64,000 nt of DNA from positions 307,516 through 371,515 of the forward strand of contig LTDK01000174.1 of NCBI GenBank assembly GCA_001642415.1. The letters run 5' to 3'. Position 1 is the stretch's first letter; each line of letters starts with the position of its first letter. Position numbers and translations under genes: made by a program. The stretch comes from Nematocida ironsii (taxonomy: Eukaryota > Microsporidia). The notes under the pieces were generated by a model that did no database searches, was not told the origin of the DNA, and worked only from the letters and a program-made list of their open reading frames with translations. Below are positions 17,745 through 27,398 of this stretch, piece after piece.

Positions 17745-19235
17745 CTATACGCACTTTTTTCTTAAGTGACCAGAGAGTGTCCATCTGGAGAGAAGAATTG
17801 AGTGCATGTTTATATTGATCAGGTAGGATGTAAACATAAAGACAAGACCTATAATCTGTCCTATAGTAAAACTGTGACCATAGAAAATAATGGATAAAAA
17901 CAGAGAAAAGAATTTCATTCCAATTTGAAGACTCATTCTTGTATTATCCTTCCTTTGGGATAAAAAGCTTTCCTCTGAGGAGAGTCTTCTTATGTAGTAA
18001 AGTGCACATGATGCGATGAATATATCCTTTTTAAATGATGGAGACCAGTCACTCTCATGGAAATTATACAGAAGTAGAATAAAGCAGAGACTTACTGCAC
18101 TTAATAAATTAATCCCAAACACAAAAAGATCCGACTGAATTCCTAATTCTTGGCATATAATTATTTGTCCCGTCTCCATGGCCACTTCCATTAAAGAATG
18201 AAATGCTAAATATGATGCAGCAATAATCTTCCTTTTCTCTAAAAATGCATGAAAGTACAAATCATTCTTCCCCGTGGATATCATTTTAATGAACGACATT
18301 GCAAGGTAATCCATCTCTGGTGTGTATAATTTATCATTTGTTCCCATGATTTTCTTAAATACAGTTTTAATCCTTTCCTTACCAATAATTTCATTTCCTC
18401 TGTCTCCATGTAATAAAAGCAGAGTTCTATAATATGTCTTGGCTTGTTCTTTAAGAGGTCTAGAATAATCCTGTGGTGGTAATTCATTATTTATAATTTT
18501 ATCAATAAACTTATCCTCTTCATTAGATGTATCATACGGAGAAAGAATATCTCTCGCATAAAAATAAAGAAATCGAAGGGATATCCGAACAATCTTCACT
18601 TTATCATACTCTTGAATGGCTCTTGGATCATGCAGTGTATTTAACTTCTTCAAGTAGTAAATACTCTCTACACCCTCTTCTGGTGAGAATAAGTATATGA
18701 ATATCCCAATTGTAGCCATACTCGTAGACATAAGAATCCTATACGATACAATACTCCCAATAATACTTAATGGACTAGGGAATAGTCTAAATGATCTAAT
18801 AACAGCAACCATTGGGTATGACATATAGTCTAAGCTTTTATACAGCATAAGCTTATTTGAAATATTTATAGCAACCAGTGCAAGTATGGTTATAATTAAT
18901 CTACACTGATTAAGATGTTCTCTTAAACTGAATGAGTTTCTTATATCATCAATACCATAATCGGTGGTTTTAGTCCGCTTAACCACTCTGGAATATTTTC
19001 TAGGTGTATCCACAGACTTTTCTTGTTTAGTAGAAAACTTCTTCTTCCTGGGATTAGTGGCAAGGGATAGTGCAGAGAGTGTAATATACACAATAGATTG
19101 CATGAAAATAATCATTATCCCATCCATGGCCCTGTACTCCTTCACTCCAAATGTAAGCATACTTTCATTATAATGCGAGTGAATTATTCGTAATGCATAC
19201 TCAAACAGATTCGTAGCACTCTTCATAAAAACCAT
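17745..19235 (-). CDS. Multi-pass membrane protein, possibly Rft1-like, 496 aa
   Basis: About ten hydrophobic segments are seen, with a basic loop near residues 62-95 (NPRKKKFSTKQEK) and a large hydrophilic loop near 205-320. Two segments (FEYALRIIHSHYNE near the N-terminus and SYLAFHSLMEVAMETGQ near 340) loosely follow the pattern of Rft1, the ER protein linked to the dolichol oligosaccharide pathway. That is surprising if the organism is a microsporidian, because most of that pathway is thought to be lost there, so I rate it as tentative; another MOP-type flippase is an alternative. The ATG at 19235 is the first in frame. Confidence 0.6.
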   Translation of the reverse strand: MVFMKSATNLFEYALRIIHSHYNESMLTFGVKEYRAMDGIMIIFMQSIVYITLSALSLATNPRKKKFSTKQEKSVDTPRKYSRVVKRTKTTDYGIDDIRNSFSLREHLNQCRLIITILALVAINISNKLMLYKSLDYMSYPMVAVIRSFRLFPSPLSIIGSIVSYRILMSTSMATIGIFIYLFSPEEGVESIYYLKKLNTLHDPRAIQEYDKVKIVRISLRFLYFYARDILSPYDTSNEEDKFIDKIINNELPPQDYSRPLKEQAKTYYRTLLLLHGDRGNEIIGKERIKTVFKKIMGTNDKLYTPEMDYLAMSFIKMISTGKNDLYFHAFLEKRKIIAASYLAFHSLMEVAMETGQIIICQELGIQSDLFVFGINLLSAVSLCFILLLYNFHESDWSPSFKKDIFIASCALYYIRRLSSEESFLSQRKDNTRMSLQIGMKFFSLFLSIIFYGHSFTIGQIIGLVFMFTSYLININMHSILLSRWTLSGHLRKKCV

Positions 19236-19438
19236 CTTTTCTAAGTTTGAAATTTATTTTTATATATGATATCCTGTCCTGGGAAGTGTGTGATACGGCT
19301 TGGTCCTTTATTTAGCATTTATTTATTTTTATTGTATTCTATACTGGGTAATAATAGAATACCTGAATATAATTATAACAAATTCAGAAAAACAAAAATA
19401 CCAAATGTATAATTAACTGAGATGTACAGGGAAAGCAC

Positions 19439-19699
19439 TTATTTACTCTGCAGTGACAAGTAATCATCAAGTGTAAAGCAGATATAATTACTGGATGAGT
19501 TTGGGATGGAGAGTTCTTCAGATACAGAGTAGTATGTGGAGAGGAATTTCCATAGCATATCTCCAGTAATGGCATTTGGTTTTTTTAACTTTCTTAGAGT
19601 GCTTGCCATGATAAAGTGTCTAGCTGGTCCTTCTGGGAAGACGTCGCTTAGTGCCTTTAGAATTCGAATGTTCATTACCACTTCGGATGGAACTGTCAT
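19439..19699 (-). CDS. NuA4 acetyltransferase subunit Eaf7/MRGBP-like, 86 aa
   Basis: A short protein beginning at the ATG at 19699. It follows the core pattern of the Eaf7/MRGBP family almost end to end: a helix with ILKALSDVFPEGPARHFIM (family pattern: acidic, GxxRHFxM), then a basic helix ending in LRKLKKP, then DMLWKFLSTYYSV (family pattern xxWxxLxTxY), then an acidic end. Eaf7 is a NuA4/TIP60 subunit that contacts Eaf3/MRG15. Family members in yeast and animals are longer (about 200-425 aa), so only the core is kept. The gene is divergent from the zinc-finger gene at 19779, with 79 bp between starts. Confidence 0.65.
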   Translation of the reverse strand: MTVPSEVVMNIRILKALSDVFPEGPARHFIMASTLRKLKKPNAITGDMLWKFLSTYYSVSEELSIPNSSSNYICFTLDDYLSLQSK

Positions 19700-19766
19700 T
19701 AGCAAATATTTTCACACGGGCATATTCTTATACTGTAGAAATATATAGACAAGCGAAATATTTTCA

Positions 19767-19778
19767 CCCCTGTAAAAT
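19767..19778 (+). promoter_or_regulatory. CCCCTGTAAAAT start-proximal motif
   Basis: The element touches the ATG at 19779. It is nearly identical to the element before histone H3 (CCCCTGTAAA) and close to that of the PIN gene (CCCTGTCA). This repeated placement argues for a core-promoter or transcription-start element rather than chance. Confidence 0.55.
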
Positions 19779-21725
19779 ATGCAAGATTATAGAAAGCGAG
19801 GAAGAAAGCCCCGGGAAGGAGAGAAAATGGACCGAATGGATGTTGTTTGTTTTAAATGCCCGTACATCGCATGCGGTCTACAATACCAATCCAGTCTTGG
19901 ATACAAAAGACACTTAATGTATTATAAGCATTCAATTTTTACTCCGTCAAGTAAAAAAATAGTCTGTGGGTATATGGACTGCACAGCAACGGAAAATTTA
20001 AGAGATCATATTACGCGTGAGCACATGGCAGATGCAGTGGATCTTCTTGAGGCGTACGATATAATGATAAAAGTAGGGGAGGAGACTGAAGAAGTAAGCA
20101 CTGCCGGATTAATTGGGGATATAGTGCATGATGAAGGTCTTTTAGACATATCTAAAGTTATTGCAGAGGGCGGTATACTAAAGGATATTCTTCTGTCTAT
20201 TTTCCCAAAGGGTGTTACTCTCATTATAGACCCAGAGACATTTACAGAGAGCAACCAAATATTCTATTGTAGAATACCCGGGTGTGGTCGGCAGTTCAAG
20301 AGTTTAATGGCGTATAAGTATCACTGTGGGAAGTTCACGCATCTTTTCAAGTCAATAATAGACGACTACGTTGAGAAGCACGGTCCTCTTGACTATGAGG
20401 AGGTGAAGAGTATTTTCAAGAAGAAGTTCAATTTAGAGAACAGATTCTTGTTGGAGGGTATATCCCACCATCTCATGCGAATGCCAGACCAGCACTACAA
20501 CTTTATTTTCACATTCGATGACTCCCAGCTGGGGCATGAAAAAAGAAGAATAAAGAAGCGGGGGGCCGACTCAATTTCTGAATACAGCATAGGGTCTGAG
20601 GACAGGCATGAATACGATGAAGATGATGTAAAAAGGGTTAAGGAAGATGAGACGCATGATGCATCACGGTTTAAAATAGACTCAATTGTTTTCAACGGCC
20701 GGCAATTACCGCATATGCAAAGCTATGAGCAGGGCAGAGTTGCCTTCCTTAACTTATACTTAGAGTCCACTCTTCTAGCGGTGGTAGATGACCACGTGAT
20801 AGTTGGGACTAAAGGAGAGGCAGATGAAGAAGATGAGCAGCAAGAATCTGGGAAACCCCAAAATATATTCTTGTTTTCTACTGGAAATGCCATGTTCTTT
20901 GTCTTAAATAGAAACAAAATACTCTCAGAGATAACTTTTGAAGGGTACGGATTCCCCAGAAAACTTCTCCCATACACAGAGAAGACAGTTCTTGTTCTGT
21001 TCAATGACGGTGTGCTCAGAGAGCTTATTTTCACAGAGGAAAAGAAACTAGAAATATCCAAGGAAATTAAGACAAAAGCACAAGTGGTCAGTTTCGCTCT
21101 ATTCAATGGAGAAATAATCGTGTGCAGTCATAGAGTGCTAATTAACCTCGCGAATAAAAAAGAAAAGCCATTTGAGTCTCCAATCATCTCACTGGAAACC
21201 ACAGACACGTCTATTATTGTGGTAGATTCAAATGGAAGAACGTACTGTATTAATGAAAACTTTGAAGAAATCTGTGCAATCCCCTCTAAAGTAGGAACAA
21301 ACGTAGTATCCGGCTTAGAAGGAGAACCAGACACATTCTTCATAAGTAATTCACTCTACGGCCTGGGAAGAATATACTGTGCATCTTCTAATAGTACGCT
21401 ACTAACATCACCACATGCATGTTCACATGCAATTCTTATAAAACCCGGATTTATTGTTTCTTCTGGACTGGATGGATCCCTGTGCGTATCTGCGTACAGA
21501 ACAGACCCAAAGGTGTACATGAAAGTGCTCAGAACAGAAATAAGAAATGACGAATTATTCATAGCCACCTCAGAGGAAGAGCATGCATTAGTAGAAAATG
21601 TCCAGCCAATTCCACCAAATGATTACAGAGTCACAATCCAAGGAATTGTAAAGCATAGAACAAATTTAGTGGCAGTCCTAGCCTGTGGTATGGTAATAAT
21701 TATAGATAACTTTTTCAGAGAGTAG
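19779..21725 (+). CDS. AT-hook, C2H2 zinc-finger and beta-propeller-like nuclear protein, 648 aa
   Basis: The N-terminus carries an AT-hook-like KRGRKPREG (residues 6-14). Three zinc fingers of C-x4-C type follow: CPYIAC with H..H near residues 27-50, CGYMDC with two His near 64-83, and CRIPGCGRQF with two His near 160-184. A bipartite basic patch (EKRRIKKR, about 250) lies before an acidic linker. Residues about 300-648 consist of repeated beta strands ending in hydrophobic-Gly-Asp patterns, compatible with a degenerate WD-like propeller. This combination recalls the TFIIIC subunit tau91/Sfc6/GTF3C2, but I see no decisive motif; an orphan chromatin factor is equally possible. The start is supported by the adjacent CCCCTGTAAA motif. 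Confidence 0.8.
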   Translation: MQDYRKRGRKPREGEKMDRMDVVCFKCPYIACGLQYQSSLGYKRHLMYYKHSIFTPSSKKIVCGYMDCTATENLRDHITREHMADAVDLLEAYDIMIKVGEETEEVSTAGLIGDIVHDEGLLDISKVIAEGGILKDILLSIFPKGVTLIIDPETFTESNQIFYCRIPGCGRQFKSLMAYKYHCGKFTHLFKSIIDDYVEKHGPLDYEEVKSIFKKKFNLENRFLLEGISHHLMRMPDQHYNFIFTFDDSQLGHEKRRIKKRGADSISEYSIGSEDRHEYDEDDVKRVKEDETHDASRFKIDSIVFNGRQLPHMQSYEQGRVAFLNLYLESTLLAVVDDHVIVGTKGEADEEDEQQESGKPQNIFLFSTGNAMFFVLNRNKILSEITFEGYGFPRKLLPYTEKTVLVLFNDGVLRELIFTEEKKLEISKEIKTKAQVVSFALFNGEIIVCSHRVLINLANKKEKPFESPIISLETTDTSIIVVDSNGRTYCINENFEEICAIPSKVGTNVVSGLEGEPDTFFISNSLYGLGRIYCASSNSTLLTSPHACSHAILIKPGFIVSSGLDGSLCVSAYRTDPKVYMKVLRTEIRNDELFIATSEEEHALVENVQPIPPNDYRVTIQGIVKHRTNLVAVLACGMVIIIDNFFRE

Positions 21726-21759
21726 AAAATTAAAAAACCAACTGAAAATATTTTTATTT

Positions 21760-21957
21760 ATGAATACACTGCTTGTCTGCACAGGATTAGCTATTCTTCC
21801 ATTATCAACCTATTTTATTATGGGGGTTCTTGGGGCGAGTACGCTTTGGAAATCCTTTATTTCTATGTTATTTATGGTATTTTATATAATATTCATAACT
21901 ATACTAGCAGTGAGGAAGGCAGAATCGGAAGAGCTCAGAACAAAAAAGAACACATAA
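21760..21957 (+). CDS. V-ATPase assembly factor Vma21, 65 aa
   Basis: Vma21 is a tiny ER membrane chaperone for assembly of the V-ATPase Vo sector. The protein has two membrane helices (about residues 3-24 and 32-51). The first matches the family pattern in LLVCTGLAILPLSTYF. It ends in KKNT, a dilysine KKXX retrieval signal, as in yeast Vma21, which ends in KKED. Total length is in the family range of about 65-100 aa. It begins 34 bp after the zinc-finger gene on the same strand. Confidence 0.75.
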   Translation: MNTLLVCTGLAILPLSTYFIMGVLGASTLWKSFISMLFMVFYIIFITILAVRKAESEELRTKKNT

Positions 21958-22301
21958 CAAGAATATTCAATGAACACATGATACACCTTAAATATTCCAT
22001 ACAGAAACACACAAATTCTCATTTATTTATGATGATTAATAAATTCTCAGCATATCTTATACAGTACTTTACAAAGATTTATGACCAAGAACTAAATATA
22101 AACAAGAATTAATGGATATTCCTATAAATTATGGAATGTTTATATTATGTATATACTTCTGGCGTATCGCCTGTTTGTAATTCAGAGTATTACTAAATTT
22201 TAGTCTATAAAATATCTGGCAGTACACAACCCGAACTAACCTAAAATTACAATTCATTATCTGCTATGCATGGTTAAAATAAAAACAGCAGTAATTCTTA
22301 G
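21958..22301. other. Convergent intergenic region
   Basis: The 344 bp between the convergent VMA21 and HSF genes is AT-rich. Short hydrophilic frames occur but none looks coding. I see nothing else. Confidence 0.6.
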
Positions 22302-22922
22302 TTATACTTGATCAAATTCATTATTTAAGAATTCATCAATGCTTATATCCTCAGACTCTGCTGGTGGCTGTGATGGTATATCTAACAGTATATTCCCTAT
22401 TTCTGTGTTGTCCTTTAGCCGGAGTGTTTCTTCTTTTGTTTCTTGTTTATTAAATATTCTTATGAATGCCCGCACCAGCTCATTTATTGTTCTATCTTGC
22501 TGGTCTACTTTTTTCTTAAGAATGTACACTTCTCTGGAGAGTTTTCTGTTCATTTCATTCATTGCTGCCATATTATTATGAAGAACTGCTTGGTTATTCT
22601 GCACAATTGCCAGCTCATTTATTTTCTCATTTGGCAGTATTGTCTTTCGCTTTAAGACCTCAAGTAAATGAGGAGACCCTTTGATGAATTTCGGGTTAGT
22701 GAACTCATCCACACCGAGTCTCTTCTCCTTTGAGAATCCGTAATTATTCAGCTGTCTAATAAAAGTGCCATATTCATCTGACTTACACAGTTTAGAGAAA
22801 GAGTTTCTCATAAATTCTGCTTTGTCTAAAATAACAAAGCCATTTCCTTCTTCATTCCAGACAATGGATGGATCTGTTTCTGAGCAAACCACGGAGTATA
22901 AATTTCTGAGGAACTTGTGCAT
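22302..22922 (-). CDS. Heat-shock transcription factor (HSF), 206 aa
   Basis: Residues about 3-95 are a full HSF DNA-binding domain: FLRNLYSVV, then IVWNEEGNGFVILD, SDEYGTFIRQLNNYGFSK, with the recognition helix (FIRQLNNYGF) almost canonical. A coiled-coil trimerisation region follows at about 110-160 (hydrophobic heptads ending VYILKKKVDQQDRTINEL). The C-terminus is short and acidic (SEDISIDEFLNNEF) and may be an activation domain. The start is the ATG at 22922 (MHKFLRN); an extension upstream would need a TTG. The protein is far shorter than fungal HSFs (500-800 aa). The gene is divergent from the nucleoporin, with only 41 bp between the two start codons. Confidence 0.95.
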   Translation of the reverse strand: MHKFLRNLYSVVCSETDPSIVWNEEGNGFVILDKAEFMRNSFSKLCKSDEYGTFIRQLNNYGFSKEKRLGVDEFTNPKFIKGSPHLLEVLKRKTILPNEKINELAIVQNNQAVLHNNMAAMNEMNRKLSREVYILKKKVDQQDRTINELVRAFIRIFNKQETKEETLRLKDNTEIGNILLDIPSQPPAESEDISIDEFLNNEFDQV

Positions 22923-22963
22923 AGGAATAAAAGAAATTGAATTTTTATGTTTTTTTAATAGCA
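22923..22963. promoter_or_regulatory. 41-bp bidirectional promoter between HSF and nucleoporin
   Basis: Start codons of the two divergent genes are 41 bp apart, so both promoters must lie here or overlap the coding sequences. The interval is A/T-rich (T-rich GTTTTTTTAATAG, A-rich GGAATAAAAG); no clear NGAAN heat-shock element array is visible. Confidence 0.5.
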
Positions 22964-25900
22964 ATGTACGGAGTGTTTAACAAACTAGTCAGTGCAGCGT
23001 ATACCGCAGTTGAAAAAATAGCAGACTTTATAGCAGCAGACGTACCAGAAGAGAAGGAAGAATCCTGCTTTGATGCATTTTCACTTACACCTGGAGAGTA
23101 TCGGGGAATATACAAAAATATTCATGATATAATAGAGGAAGGTGATGGGTTAGAAGAAGAGCAGATTGACAAGATATCTTCACTACTAAACACTGTTGTA
23201 AAGGAGGAAGACCTAGCTGAGTACATGGACAATATGCGGTTTATTAAGGACTTAGCACAGGGAAAGGAGGTTAACCAGGGGAGAGAGAACGAGTTCATAC
23301 AGTATATTGCAGGGAAGAACAAGAGAAAGTATGAAGAATCTGATGTTGATGTAAATACAAATGCAGAAGGTGACTTAGTAAGTTCTGTTAAGTATGTTAA
23401 GCCAAGTGAGATCAGCATAGAGCATGCAGGAATTGCGATAGACACGGGTTTAGAGCCTATGAACATCACTGGGTTTACAGCACCAGATTATGACGAGAGT
23501 GTTGACTGGGAGGCAGAAAGAAAAAAAGAATTAAAAAGAGTAGATGATGTACTGGCACTTGGTCTGAATCCGTTTAACAAATTTAGGGATGATGATGGAG
23601 TTGTGAAGTATCCTAGCATAGACAGCGATGCAGAGATCATACAGTATGACAAAGAAAGAAATGTTCTTCGGTACAGTCTTCGTGATGACCCAAGAAAAGA
23701 CAAGTACTTGCCGTACTACTGTATACACCCAACAGAGAACAGGATCGTCAAGTCAATAGGAATCCCTCCTGGTGCGGTACCCAGTCTGATGAAGCTGCAG
23801 ATGAAAGAGAAGGGATTCATTAAAGAGGATGGTCGGCTAGAGAGAGACCAGTACCACGCAGACAAAACAGACAGGTGGTCAAGAATCATTAGAGAGCAGA
23901 AAGAGAGAGAAAAAAGAGAGCAGCAGAGAAGGCTAGAAGAAGCAAGAAAGCGATTTAATGAAGAGTATGCAGAGAGAGAAAGATTGCGACTTCTTCAAGA
24001 AGAAGAGCTCAAGAAAGTAGAGCAGAGCAAGCAGAAGGATCCAATTAGAGAGAAAATGGCTAAAATCAGTGAGGATATTGACAGAGAAAGAGCAGGTAAA
24101 GACTATCAGATGATACATTCAAAAAGAAAGTCTCCAGAAGCACAGAAGGCACTTAATGATCTTATATACGATGCGATTAGAGACACTTCAAAAGGCATCT
24201 ATGAACCACATCATCATAAGAATGCCATGGATTTGTATAACGGATCACTTGAAACAGCGAAAAAGACAAAATTATCGGAAAGCACAAGCAACTTGTCAAA
24301 CACGGCTAGTTCAAATTTAGAGCAGACCACACCGCATGTACCTCAAACAGGCAGTGCACAGACTACTGAAGAAAAGAATACAAAGACGGATAATCCATCT
24401 TTTACCACTAAGAATCCATTTGACAGTCCTTTAGAAAGCATTAAATCCGATACAGGCATGACTGGACTTAATAAGACAGAAGGAATCACCAGTAATACAG
24501 CGGGAATGGATAGTAAATCAACCACTAGCCTAGGTAATAGAAGTGTTCTTGGTGGAAACAATCCATTCTTCTCTGAAGCAGATGGACTAAGTCCAAAAAC
24601 CACTGAGGGCACTGCAATGAATAGTTTCAAAGATACTTCAAAAATCGGATTTGGCAGTGGAAGTGCCATAGGTGGCACTAATTTAGGGAGTGGATTATTT
24701 GGTAATTCTGGGAATAGTTCCTTATTCGGATCTGGTGATAAAAGCAGAAACAGTTTTGGTGGTAGCAGCACTCAAATGGATTCATCAAATATTCCATCAA
24801 CAGATTCTATTAATCTTCCTAAAGAGACCATGGATGGCTTACAGCAGAAGTCTCAAAGCACGTCTTTTTCTCAAAGCAGCCTGTTAGGCAAATCACTGAG
24901 TTCTAATGGTAACTTAGGCAGTCAAAGTTTGTTTGGCAGTGCCAGTAACACTGGGAGTAGTATGCTCTTTAACAAGCCTGGATTTGATGCAGTTCAGAAA
25001 ACTCCTACAAACACAGAACAGGAAAAGACTCCAGCGAGTAATAGTACACTACTAGGACTAGGACAGGGAATAAAGCAGGACAATCAGGAGGGATTAAATG
25101 AGAAGAAAGAGTCTTTAGGGACTGGCTCACCAACAAACAATCCATCCAAAATTTCAATGAATGATTATACACAATCACCACTAGAAGCATTCCAGAAAAG
25201 AATCTTGCGACCTTCACAGTCATCTGATGAAGCACTTTCTCAGACACAGACAGGCATAAACTCTTTTACCTCACCAAGCACTGAGAGACCTTCTATGGAG
25301 TCAAACAGTTTTACTAGCAGATCCAATAATCTACTTAGTCCCGCTGAAAAAACCCCTGAAATATCACGAGACCACAGTGAGCAGAATAGACTGGCCGAAC
25401 CAATAGGGCAGAGGCAGAGCAGTCTTTTTACTGGCAGCAGTTTTAAGCCAAATTCATTATTTGGCCAAAACACTGGGCACTCACAGTCCTCGCTGCTGGG
25501 CAATTTATCCGACAGAAGCCAGGAGCCGACCACAGGAACTTCTGGATTTAACACGGGAATAGGAAGCACTATAAACACTCCACAGTCCGCAATGAGCAGC
25601 CGGTTTAATAGTCTAACTACCCCACCAACTGGAGACACACAAAACTCTTCTCCACCCACAGGAGAGGCCAGTTCTCTGCTGCTCAGCAACAGTACCACCA
25701 GCAGTCCAATGAACATGCCAAGTGCAAGTGCTGTGCAGAACCCTACTAGACTAACAAACACTTTCTCAGGCAGTACAAGCCAAATGAATGCCATTACAAA
25801 TCCATTTGGTGGAAGCACAGGAAATATCTTAGAAAACAGGCAGCAACTATTCTCAAACCCACAGGGAAGTTCTCTGTTCTCAAACCTTTCCCAGCAGCCT

Positions 25901-26074
25901 ACCTCCAACTCTAACTTATTTAATAACACGGGGAATAACACACCTCCCCAGGGAACAGAAACACCCCAACCATCCATTTTTTCTAATAATCAAGATGGAA
26001 ACACAGAATATGTAAACCCCTTTGCTGGCAAGGATACAGTCAGAAAGAGATCTTCTTTCATGTTCAAAAAATAA
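22964..26074 (+). CDS. FG-repeat nucleoporin, Nup1/Nup153-type, 1036 aa
   Basis: The N-terminus (MYGVFNKLVSAAYTAVEKIADFI) forms an amphipathic helix like the membrane-binding helix of Nup1/Nup60. Residues about 230-300 are ordered. A charged coiled coil rich in Glu, Arg and Lys spans about 305-400 (EREKREQQRRLEEARKRF). The rest (about 420-1036) is Ser/Thr/Asn/Gly-rich and disordered, with scattered FG motifs: FGSGSAIGG, GLFGNSGN, SLFGSGDK, NSFGGSS, SLFGSAS, SLFGQNT and NPFGGS. The C-terminus is basic (VRKRSSFMFKK). These features fit a nuclear-basket nucleoporin that binds importins. The start is the ATG at 22964; the frame upstream would read through the HSF start region. Confidence 0.85.
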   Translation: MYGVFNKLVSAAYTAVEKIADFIAADVPEEKEESCFDAFSLTPGEYRGIYKNIHDIIEEGDGLEEEQIDKISSLLNTVVKEEDLAEYMDNMRFIKDLAQGKEVNQGRENEFIQYIAGKNKRKYEESDVDVNTNAEGDLVSSVKYVKPSEISIEHAGIAIDTGLEPMNITGFTAPDYDESVDWEAERKKELKRVDDVLALGLNPFNKFRDDDGVVKYPSIDSDAEIIQYDKERNVLRYSLRDDPRKDKYLPYYCIHPTENRIVKSIGIPPGAVPSLMKLQMKEKGFIKEDGRLERDQYHADKTDRWSRIIREQKEREKREQQRRLEEARKRFNEEYAERERLRLLQEEELKKVEQSKQKDPIREKMAKISEDIDRERAGKDYQMIHSKRKSPEAQKALNDLIYDAIRDTSKGIYEPHHHKNAMDLYNGSLETAKKTKLSESTSNLSNTASSNLEQTTPHVPQTGSAQTTEEKNTKTDNPSFTTKNPFDSPLESIKSDTGMTGLNKTEGITSNTAGMDSKSTTSLGNRSVLGGNNPFFSEADGLSPKTTEGTAMNSFKDTSKIGFGSGSAIGGTNLGSGLFGNSGNSSLFGSGDKSRNSFGGSSTQMDSSNIPSTDSINLPKETMDGLQQKSQSTSFSQSSLLGKSLSSNGNLGSQSLFGSASNTGSSMLFNKPGFDAVQKTPTNTEQEKTPASNSTLLGLGQGIKQDNQEGLNEKKESLGTGSPTNNPSKISMNDYTQSPLEAFQKRILRPSQSSDEALSQTQTGINSFTSPSTERPSMESNSFTSRSNNLLSPAEKTPEISRDHSEQNRLAEPIGQRQSSLFTGSSFKPNSLFGQNTGHSQSSLLGNLSDRSQEPTTGTSGFNTGIGSTINTPQSAMSSRFNSLTTPPTGDTQNSSPPTGEASSLLLSNSTTSSPMNMPSASAVQNPTRLTNTFSGSTSQMNAITNPFGGSTGNILENRQQLFSNPQGSSLFSNLSQQPTSNSNLFNNTGNNTPPQGTETPQPSIFSNNQDGNTEYVNPFAGKDTVRKRSSFMFKK

Positions 26075-26099
26075 ATTCGGTTTCATATTCTTTTGTTCC

Positions 26100-27398
26100 A
26101 TGGTTATCGACATAAAGGAGATGAGAGAGCTTATGCCAAGTCTTTCGATCTCGCTATGCGGTCTTTTTCTTATGACTATGACACTACACGCACACCTAGG
26201 TGGAGAGTATATTAAGCCCATGCATTATCTCTTCATTCTTAATTCTATGCTGTGCTTTAAGAATAACATAGAACTAAACTATGCTGACCTAATGAGTAGC
26301 ACTGTTAAAAGATCTCGACTTAACAGAACCCCCATGTCTACAATTTCTTTAATTGAATACGTCTTTGACTCTGGGCTTAACATGTTCTTTGTCTCAATAG
26401 GGTTCAGTATTCTTATAGGAATATGTTCTAATTACAAAAATATACTAGACATACTCCTTATAAGTGACATAAAGAAGAACCTTCTATTTATAATAAGTAC
26501 GTCTGCTGCTGCATTCTTTGCTGGTGCATGTAGCTGTATATGTACGTTCATGTGTGTGGTATTCTGTATATTTATAAGTATTTGCTTTAATTTCGACTCT
26601 GATAATATTCTACTTCCTATTATTGCATCTCTCTCTGACTATATCTGTACAATTTCTTTAATTTATTTTTCTGAAAGTATTTATGTACAGATAAGCAATG
26701 CGTACCCAGCAATAATTGGGAATACTTCAATTTTTCTACCAAAATTTTATTATCAAGTGTTCATAACAAACAGTCTTTTAATTGGATTAATTGTGATGCT
26801 GCTTAGAGTTCTTTATACGCAAGTGGAGCACATACCCAAATTGAAATTATTTGGGTCTTGGTCACTGGGTTTGGCATTTACAATTACAATGGTAGCTGGT
26901 CACCTCATAAATACTTTATCTTTATTTAATCCATGGATGGGGTGTGTTATTCCATTGTTTAATGGTATAGCTGGTTCTGTCATTCTTATATATGTTGGTA
27001 AGGTCACGACGTACATCAGTGCACAGGAGGGAGAGGATAATGCAGATGTCATTTCAATTAGCAGTGGGGATAATATAAAATTAGATAAGTATATAGAGAA
27101 CCCAAATAATGTACGTACTTTATACACTTTAATATTTACTGCCACGTGCCTTGCATTATTTGCGTGCTGTCTTTTAAGGATTTTCTTTACTGCAATACCC
27201 ACAATGTATGTTCTTCTATTTGGAGTTCTTTTAAATGTAGAGATAATCCTTTTATACTACATAACAAATATTGTTGTATTTATTCTTCAATCCTTAAATA
27301 TGGATGTTTCTTATAATATTGTGCCTATTCTCAATGCAGTAAGTGATTTATTAGGTATATGTGTGATGTACAGTGCCATGTATTTTATTATGCCGTGA
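26100..27398 (+). CDS. SLC41/MgtE-type divalent cation transporter, 432 aa
   Basis: A duplicated five-helix membrane protein. Four diagnostic pore-lining patterns of the SLC41 family are recognisable in order: the first-repeat motif degenerated to SMLCFKNNIELNYADLMSST, then NILLPIIASLSDYICTISL, then the second-repeat PLFNGIAGSVILIYVGKVTTYI, and finally YNIVPILNAVSDLLGICV. In SLC41/MgtE these surround the Mg2+ path; the Asp in ASLSD and VSDLLG are kept. Length (432 aa) is slightly below animal SLC41 (about 510). It follows the nucleoporin by 25 bp on the same strand. The ATG at 26100 is the first in frame. Confidence 0.8.
   Translation: MVIDIKEMRELMPSLSISLCGLFLMTMTLHAHLGGEYIKPMHYLFILNSMLCFKNNIELNYADLMSSTVKRSRLNRTPMSTISLIEYVFDSGLNMFFVSIGFSILIGICSNYKNILDILLISDIKKNLLFIISTSAAAFFAGACSCICTFMCVVFCIFISICFNFDSDNILLPIIASLSDYICTISLIYFSESIYVQISNAYPAIIGNTSIFLPKFYYQVFITNSLLIGLIVMLLRVLYTQVEHIPKLKLFGSWSLGLAFTITMVAGHLINTLSLFNPWMGCVIPLFNGIAGSVILIYVGKVTTYISAQEGEDNADVISISSGDNIKLDKYIENPNNVRTLYTLIFTATCLALFACCLLRIFFTAIPTMYVLLFGVLLNVEIILLYYITNIVVFILQSLNMDVSYNIVPILNAVSDLLGICVMYSAMYFIMP

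Noticed and set aside
25240..25977. Long minus-strand frame (245 codons) opposite the nucleoporin
   Set aside because: It is the antisense of the Ser/Thr/Asn-rich FG region; the Val/Leu/Gly-rich product is a composition artefact and the sense frame has clear FG repeats.
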